In this document: one piece after another, positions 23,461 through 28,012 of the stretch | Position numbering within the stretch: position 1 is the stretch's first letter | Layout: each line of letters opens with the position of its first letter | From: Deltaproteobacteria bacterium | Lineage (GTDB): Bacteria; Myxococcota; UBA727; JABDBI01 | DNA length: 28,012 bases | NCBI GenBank assembly: GCA_016764955.1 | Contig: JAESQZ010000247.1 | Coordinates: 1-28,012, forward strand | Direction of reading: 5' to 3' | Notes under the pieces: model-generated | The model's database searches: none | Seen by the model: only the letters and a program-made list of their open reading frames with translations | What the model was told of the DNA's origin: nothing | Translations under genes and position numbers: made by a program

Positions 23461-23618
23461 CTTGATATGCAGGCTCCCATGTAACCATCGTAGTCACAGA
23501 ATTCGTCAGGTTTGCAGGTGATATCATCCGTGCATGGTCTATGGCAAACACCGCCTTCAAAGCCGGCAGAGTTTCGAGTGTCGCAGAAGAGTCTAAACGG
23601 TCGTAAAACAGTCATTAG
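23442..23618 (-). pseudogene. Cys-rich protein remnant
   Basis: An open stretch on the minus strand encodes six cysteines in the pattern C-x12-C-x3-C-x5-C-x5-C-x8-C, with GGVCHRPCTDD and DEFCDYDGYMGAC. This looks like the Cys-rich repeats of exported proteins in Myxococcota-like bacteria. There is no signal peptide and no good start: ATG 23618 or TTG 23666. Its 5' side runs into the aldo/keto reductase gene, so it is probably the tail of a lost gene. It overlaps the phospholipase-like gene end by 19 bases. Confidence 0.35.
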
Positions 23619-23665
23619 ACCGATGTGTCTTTTAGTTGTATCGATAGAAGGATACAGGATTCTCA

Positions 23666-24421
23666 ATGAGCAATTTGATACCCAACAGGATTATTATTGG
23701 AACTTCGCGTCTAGGGAGCGTCGTGGGAACGCCTAAACGGCAGTTTAAGTTTTTGGATTCTGTTGTAGAAGCAGGGTTTAAAACTTTTGATTTGGCGGCT
23801 TCTTATCAAATCGGCGGTACTGAGCGCATGTTTGGGCGTTGGATTCAGCAGAATCAGCGCCGTGAAAATTTATTTTTGATCAGTAAGGGCGGGCACCCCT
23901 ACCCTTTTATTTCGAATCGATTGTCTATTTTAGCACTGCGAGCTGATCTGGAATCTTCGCTTAAGCGTTTAAGAACAGATTATTTAGATTTATTTTTGCT
24001 GCATCGCGATCATCCCAAAGCAGATTTAAATGCAATCGCTGAATTTTTAGTTGCGATGCGTGACTCTGGAAAAATTAAGGCGTTTGGGGTGTCTAATTGG
24101 TATCATGAAAGAATTGCGGAGCTGGATATTGATATCGCGGCCAGCAGTGTGCATTTTTCGAAATCTCCTTGGGAGAAGCCGCCGTTTAAAGGTGTTGTGA
24201 GTATCGCTGGGCATAAAAATCAACCTGCTCGAGATTTTTATGCTGAAACCCAGATTCCCATATTAGCTTGGTCGCCGGTTCGGGGCTTAAATAAAGAAGA
24301 AGTACAAGACTCTCTTCGTTATTTGGCTAGCCAGAAATTTCCTGTTTATCCGATTCTTGGCAGCCGAAAGCTTAAGCACCTTCTTGAAAATCAAGAAATA
24401 TTCCTGCAAGAACTGGGGTAA
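23666..24421 (+). CDS. aldo/keto reductase
   Basis: 251 residues, an NAD(P)H-dependent TIM-barrel oxidoreductase. The catalytic tetrad is complete: D42 and Y47 (FDLAASY), K74 (ISKGG) and H113 (LLHRDH). LDLFLLHRD and FGVSNW are family signatures. It is shorter than most members (about 280-330), with a shortened C-terminal loop, so the substrate pocket may be open. AGGA lies seven bases before ATG 23666. It ends in TAATG with the GMC oxidoreductase gene, a 1-base overlap, so the two act on the same pathway, probably a sugar or alcohol. Confidence 0.92.
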   Translation: MSNLIPNRIIIGTSRLGSVVGTPKRQFKFLDSVVEAGFKTFDLAASYQIGGTERMFGRWIQQNQRRENLFLISKGGHPYPFISNRLSILALRADLESSLKRLRTDYLDLFLLHRDHPKADLNAIAEFLVAMRDSGKIKAFGVSNWYHERIAELDIDIAASSVHFSKSPWEKPPFKGVVSIAGHKNQPARDFYAETQIPILAWSPVRGLNKEEVQDSLRYLASQKFPVYPILGSRKLKHLLENQEIFLQELG

Positions 24422-26010
24422 TGAAAATTTGGGATGCAATTGTCGTCGGTTCTGGCCCTAATGGTAGTATGGCGGCAAAAAAGCTTACTGAGCAAGGTTT
24501 AAAAGTGCTGATGCTTGAAGCAGGGCCGCCTGTTGAACCCCACACTGCTTATGGGAATTTTGTAAAGAACGGGTTTAAGCAGCTTTATCGGCATTTTAAA
24601 AGCAAGCGCCAAGAACAACAAAAGTCACACCCAACTTATTGGGCAACGAATCCTGATTTGTTTGTTGATGATATTGATAACCCCTATACGCATCCTGATG
24701 ATAAACCATTCAGGTGGATTCGTGGACGTCAATTAGGTGGGCGTTCTTTAACCTGGGATGCGGTTACGCCTAGATTATCGGACTATGAATTTCAGGCGGC
24801 TAAATTGGATGGCTTTGGTCCCAGCTGGCCAATCAAACATGCTGACTTAGCCTCCTATTATGATGAGATTGAGCAGTTGTTAGAAGTTCATGGCTCCAAA
24901 GATGGCCTCAAGGAACTTCCAGACGGGAATTATTTAGAGCCCAAAGCGATGACTGCGGGAGAGCGAGCCTTTAAAGAGCGTGTGGAGAAAAAATACTCAA
25001 AAGCCAAAGTGCTTATTTCTCGAGGACTAAGTGCCACGCGTTCGCCAACTTCGCCGCTGTCTGTACTCTGGAATGTTTTGAAAGATGCCCAAAAGACAGG
25101 CAGGCTGACCATTCGAACTGGCGCAGTTGTGTCAAAAATCTCTGGGGATCAAGTTGAGTTTATTGATAGTGAGAAGCTGAGCCAAGAGTACGCCAAGGCC
25201 AAAGTTATATTTTTATGTGCTTCTTCGCTTGAGAGTGTTCGTATTTTGCTGCACTCCAATTTAGGCACTGACTCTGGGGTGCTGGGCCGCTATATTATGG
25301 ATCACAGCGCAGGTAATGTTTATTTTTACATGCCTGAGCTAGGTCGAAACCAAAAGCCTGCTCCCTTGCTCGGCAGTGACAGTATTTTGATTCCGCGCTA
25401 TCAAAATCTTGAAACTCAAGACTCGAAGCATTTAAGGGGTTTTGGTATCTGGGGAGGAATTGGGCGTTTGCCCGTGCCTCGGTTTTTGCATAAGCACCGA
25501 GATGCTGCGATTGGGTTTTTATGTGCTCGGTCTGAGACCCTGCCACATCATGACAATAGAATAGAGTTAAGTCGCACTCTGAAAGATAAGTGGGGGATTC
25601 CTGCTGCTCATATCACCTGTGAGTGGAAGCCAGAAGACATTGCTATTGCCCAAGCAGGCCGAGAGGCTGCTCTTGAAATCGTGCAGGCGGCCGGTTGTGT
25701 ACCAGCTAACGTCACAGACCTATTTCATACGCCTTTTGTATCTGGGCATATTAATAAAATGCAAAAAGAGTGGAAACTTTCTACGCCAGGTATGTTTGTG
25801 CACGAAGTAGGCGGGGCCAGAATGGGTGATGACCCTAAAGGCTCAGTGGTAAATCCCTTTGGGCAACTTTGGGATGCCAAGCATGTTTTTGTAACTGATG
25901 GCGCTTGCTGGCCCACTTCGGGTTGGCAGAACCCTACTTTGACCCAAATGGCCATTACGGCTAGAGGCTGTGACCGGGCGATTGAAGAGCTAAAAAGGCT
26001 TAATTTGTAG
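24421..26010 (+). CDS. GMC family FAD-dependent oxidoreductase
   Basis: 529 residues. The FAD-binding motif GSGPNG (residues 10-15) starts a Rossmann fold, and RGRQLGGRSLTWDAV follows. The C-terminal GMC signature is complete: FVHEVGGARMGDDP, SVVNPFGQLWDAKHVFVTDG and QNPTLTQMA. The layout resembles sugar or polyol dehydrogenases (2-keto-gluconate or glucoside 3-dehydrogenase type) rather than choline dehydrogenase. No Tat signal is present, so it acts in the cytoplasm. It is translationally coupled to the aldo/keto reductase. Confidence 0.93.
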   Translation: MKIWDAIVVGSGPNGSMAAKKLTEQGLKVLMLEAGPPVEPHTAYGNFVKNGFKQLYRHFKSKRQEQQKSHPTYWATNPDLFVDDIDNPYTHPDDKPFRWIRGRQLGGRSLTWDAVTPRLSDYEFQAAKLDGFGPSWPIKHADLASYYDEIEQLLEVHGSKDGLKELPDGNYLEPKAMTAGERAFKERVEKKYSKAKVLISRGLSATRSPTSPLSVLWNVLKDAQKTGRLTIRTGAVVSKISGDQVEFIDSEKLSQEYAKAKVIFLCASSLESVRILLHSNLGTDSGVLGRYIMDHSAGNVYFYMPELGRNQKPAPLLGSDSILIPRYQNLETQDSKHLRGFGIWGGIGRLPVPRFLHKHRDAAIGFLCARSETLPHHDNRIELSRTLKDKWGIPAAHITCEWKPEDIAIAQAGREAALEIVQAAGCVPANVTDLFHTPFVSGHINKMQKEWKLSTPGMFVHEVGGARMGDDPKGSVVNPFGQLWDAKHVFVTDGACWPTSGWQNPTLTQMAITARGCDRAIEELKRLNL

Positions 26011-26017
26011 GCGCTTG

Positions 26018-26082
26018 GTCACCCTGGCGAAGGCCAGGGTCTAGCTTCCATTGGAGAGATGCTGGCCTACGCCAGCATGACA
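26018..26082. repeat. dispersed double-hairpin repeat, copy 7
   Basis: Starts GTCACCCTGGC...GCCAGGGTCTAG, has a 12-base centre, then AGATGCTGGC...GCCAGCATGACA. It is the copy at 544-595 turned round, with a longer centre. It begins 7 bases after the GMC stop codon and may end that operon. Confidence 0.87.
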
Positions 26083-26106
26083 ATATGGTGCATGACAATA
26101 TGGTGC
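26077..26106. repeat. 15-base tandem repeat upstream of rpmH
   Basis: ATGACAATATGGTGC occurs twice in a row, followed by a partial third unit CTTGACAATCTAGG. The first unit begins in the end of repeat copy 7. The third carries TTGACA (26108-26113), a good -35 box, but no matching -10 is visible at normal spacing. Confidence 0.8.
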
Positions 26107-26145
26107 CTTGACAATCTAGGTTTAGTAAGCGAAAAAGCAAGTGTT

Positions 26146-26295
26146 ATGAAACGTACTTACCAGCCAAGCCGCATCAAACTCCTGCGAGATCATGGATTCC
26201 GCGCCCGCATGTCTACTGCAGGTGGTAAGAATATTTTGAGAAGAAGACGAGCCAAGGGTCGTAAACGCCTGGTGCCTTCTGCATACGTCAAATAA
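26146..26295 (+). CDS. rpmH: 50S ribosomal protein L34
   Basis: 49 residues, slightly longer than the usual 44-46 because of the C-terminal end PSAYVK. The opening MKRTYQPS, the HGFRARM segment and RRRAKGRKRL are the L34 signature. An in-frame extension upstream is possible, but ATG 26146 matches the family start exactly. It is directly followed by rnpA, whose reading frame overlaps its 3' end. Confidence 0.95.
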   Translation: MKRTYQPSRIKLLRDHGFRARMSTAGGKNILRRRRAKGRKRLVPSAYVK

Positions 26296-26638
26296 TCATC
26301 TTAAACCATCTAAGCGGCGTATCAAAAAACGTCATGAATTTACGCGAATTCAGCGGGTGGGCAGGCGTTTTAAGTCTGCCTTTGTTATTTTGCTTGGCAA
26401 ACGAACCCGAGGATTAGGTCGCTTAGGTATTACTGTTTCAAAAACAGTGGGTAAAGCTCATGTGCGTAACTTGGTGAAACGCCGAATTAGGCATGTTATT
26501 CGCGAAAATCCTTCTTTTATTGAGCATCTGGATTTGGTTGTTATCGCACTTCCTGAAGCAGCCAAGGCCTCTTTCCAACAACTGAAAAAGGATATAGAGC
26601 GTGCTTATGAAGGATTACGAAGTCGTTATCGGCCTTGA
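26279..26638 (+). CDS. rnpA: ribonuclease P protein component
   Basis: The protein subunit of RNase P, which trims the 5' ends of tRNAs. The RNR motif VRNLVKRRIRHVIR and an RRIKKRHEFTRIQRVGRR N-terminus are typical. The first ATG/GTG/TTG in frame is GTG 26357, which would remove this conserved N-terminal part. The frame is open back to 26240 and has only CTG 26279 as a plausible near-cognate start; this gives 119 residues, the length of E. coli RnpA, and an overlap of 17 bases with rpmH. CTT 26300 or ATC 26321 are further candidates. The start is uncertain, the gene is not. It overlaps gatB by 32 bases. Confidence 0.88.
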   Translation: MHTSNNHLKPSKRRIKKRHEFTRIQRVGRRFKSAFVILLGKRTRGLGRLGITVSKTVGKAHVRNLVKRRIRHVIRENPSFIEHLDLVVIALPEAAKASFQQLKKDIERAYEGLRSRYRP

Positions 26639-28012
26639 GTGCCATGTTCAGCTCCTGACAAAAAGCAAACTTTTTTCGCCAGCTAAAAATCAATATGGTG
26701 ATGAGCCTAATACCAATATCGATGTGCTCGATATAGGTTTGCCGGGTACCCTGCCCGTTCTTAATGACCAGGCTGTTGTATTTGCTTTGCGTTTAGGATT
26801 GGCGCTGGGGTGTAAGATAAATCTGACAAGCATCTTTGCGCGTAAGCACTACTTCTATCCTGACTTGCCTAAGGGCTATCAGATTACGCAGCATGAGCAG
26901 CCAATCTGTGGAGAAGGAAAACTTAGCTTTCAGACCAAAGAAGGTCTTAAAAGCATCAGCATAGAGCGTATTCATATTGAAGAGGATGCGGGCAAAAATA
27001 TCCATGTTGAAGGCGGTAATGCCAGTTTTTGCGACTATAACCGTGCGGGGACGCCTTTATTAGAAGTGGTCACTAAGCCTGATCTGCGCTCTGCGGAAGA
27101 TGCTATGGAAGCATATAAAGCTCTCAGAGCTTTGGTGACCTATTTGAATATTTGTGATGGTAATCTCCAGGAAGGCTCGATGCGAGCAGATGCGAACGTT
27201 TCTATACGTCCGCAGGGATCTGAACAATTGGGGACTCGTACCGAGACAAAAAATCTCAATTCAATTCGATTTTTAGGTCAAGCCATTGAGTATGAATCTA
27301 GACGTCAGGCTTTAGAACTTGATGCTGGTAAGCCTATTCGGCAAGAGACTCGACTTTGGGATTCCAATAGAAAAGAATCTAGAGCGCTTCGAAGTAAAGA
27401 AGATATGCATGACTATCGCTACTTCCCAGACCCAGATCTATTACCGCTTGTGTTAGAGGCTACCGAGGTCGAAGAAGTCAAGCGTCACTTGCCTGAGTTG
27501 CCATTGCAAAAAATTGAACGTTATCAAAGCGAATTAGGTTTAAACGCCTATGATGCGAGTGTGCTCACGGCAGAAAAAGAGGTGGCTGCTTACTTTGAGT
27601 TGGCTTTGGCTAAGCACTCGAATGCCAAGAGTTTGGCTAATTGGGTTATCAATGAGATGCAGCTTAATCCTCAGGTTAGCCCTGAAAAGCTGGCTGAACT
27701 GGTGAAGCTTATTGATGATCGCGTGATTTCAGGGACGATTGCCAAAACAGTCTATGCTGAATTATTAGCCGATCCGGAATCTTCTCCAAACGAAATCGTT
27801 GAGTCCAAGGGCCTTAAAATGCAGCGAGATACGGGTGCTTTGAAGGCTATGATTGAGCAGATATGTGGTGAGTATCCAGCTGAAGTTGGGAAGATTAAGG
27901 CTGGAAAGACCCAAATTTTCGGATTCTTGATTGGTCAAGTGATGAAGCGGACGCAGGGCAAAGCAGATCCTGTTGAAGCAAGAGATTTGTTGCAAAAGTA
28001 TTTGAGTAGTTA
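26607..28012 (+). CDS. gatB: Asp/Glu-tRNA amidotransferase subunit B (cut at window end)
   Basis: 468 complete codons from ATG 26607, then TA at the window edge, which is probably a stop codon (TAA or TAG). GatB carries the kinase part of the amidotransferase that turns Glu-tRNA(Gln) or Asp-tRNA(Asn) into the amide form. Conserved stretches are VIGLECHVQL, DLPKGYQITQ, IEEDAGK, DYNRAGTPLLEVVT, SMRADANVSIRP and HDYRYFPDPDLLPL. The C-terminal YqeY-like tail is present. It overlaps the end of rnpA by 32 bases, so it is probably co-transcribed with rpmH and rnpA; gatA and gatC are not in the window. Confidence 0.96.
   Translation, partial: MKDYEVVIGLECHVQLLTKSKLFSPAKNQYGDEPNTNIDVLDIGLPGTLPVLNDQAVVFALRLGLALGCKINLTSIFARKHYFYPDLPKGYQITQHEQPICGEGKLSFQTKEGLKSISIERIHIEEDAGKNIHVEGGNASFCDYNRAGTPLLEVVTKPDLRSAEDAMEAYKALRALVTYLNICDGNLQEGSMRADANVSIRPQGSEQLGTRTETKNLNSIRFLGQAIEYESRRQALELDAGKPIRQETRLWDSNRKESRALRSKEDMHDYRYFPDPDLLPLVLEATEVEEVKRHLPELPLQKIERYQSELGLNAYDASVLTAEKEVAAYFELALAKHSNAKSLANWVINEMQLNPQVSPEKLAELVKLIDDRVISGTIAKTVYAELLADPESSPNEIVESKGLKMQRDTGALKAMIEQICGEYPAEVGKIKAGKTQIFGFLIGQVMKRTQGKADPVEARDLLQKYLSS

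Noticed and set aside
544..26082. CRISPR array
   Set aside because: The repeats are scattered, differ in sequence and have no regular spacers; no cas genes are present.
26108..26140. TTGACA as rpmH promoter
   Set aside because: No acceptable -10 box lies 15-19 bases downstream, so the promoter cannot be defined from sequence alone.

Overview
The window reads as chromosomal core sequence of a Gram-negative, proteobacteria-like organism. Almost every base is coding, no IS element, prophage or CRISPR array is visible, and most genes are household ones (rpsA, murJ, tilS, tyrS, zapA, uppP, lon, clpB, rpsR, ftsB, rpmH, rnpA, gatB, two tRNAs). Placement is tentative. The Lon N-domain and a matrixin-like protease whose C-terminus resembles a MYXO-CTERM sorting tail point towards former Deltaproteobacteria (Bdellovibrionota or Myxococcota). 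The dispersed hairpin repeats and a eukaryotic-style PHD-SET protein would also suit a host-associated or intracellular lineage.

Layout. 1-3.9 kb, minus strand: rpsA overlapping murJ, then a small exported protein. 3.97-5.4 kb: tilS and a TlpA-like thioredoxin, converging with overlapping 3' ends. 5.5-6.7 kb: the PHD-SET protein. 6.7-10.1 kb, minus strand: uppP, zapA, 5-FCL, tyrS and a PaaI-type thioesterase. 10.09-11.2 kb: bcp, whose ATG abuts the uppP ATG, facing a secreted matrixin-like protease. 11.26-19.8 kb, plus strand: lon, a winged-helix gene interrupted in frame by repeats, clpB, gspE and gspF. 19.8-21.95 kb, minus strand: tRNA-His, tRNA-Arg, rpsR, ftsB and phoH. 22.08-26.0 kb, plus strand: an exported hypothetical protein, a secreted GPI-PLD/zinc phospholipase-like protein, a Cys-rich remnant on the other strand, then an aldo/keto reductase coupled to a GMC oxidoreductase. 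26.1 kb to the end: rpmH, rnpA (no ordinary start codon at the right place) and gatB, which is cut by the window edge.

The genes group into proteostasis (lon, clpB, bcp), envelope and division (murJ, uppP, zapA, ftsB), translation (rpsA, rpsR, rpmH, tilS, tyrS, gatB, tRNAs), secretion or pilus (gspE, gspF) and exported or host-facing candidates (PHD-SET, matrixin, GPI-PLD-like). A family of about 50-70 bp double-hairpin repeats, built as TGTCA-hairpin-CTAG/CTGGA-hairpin-TGACA, sits between genes and twice inside one coding sequence. The strongest leads are the PHD-SET protein, the in-frame repeat insertions, the CATATG shared start of uppP and bcp, and the structured leader after lon. No stretch over 300 bases lacks a gene.
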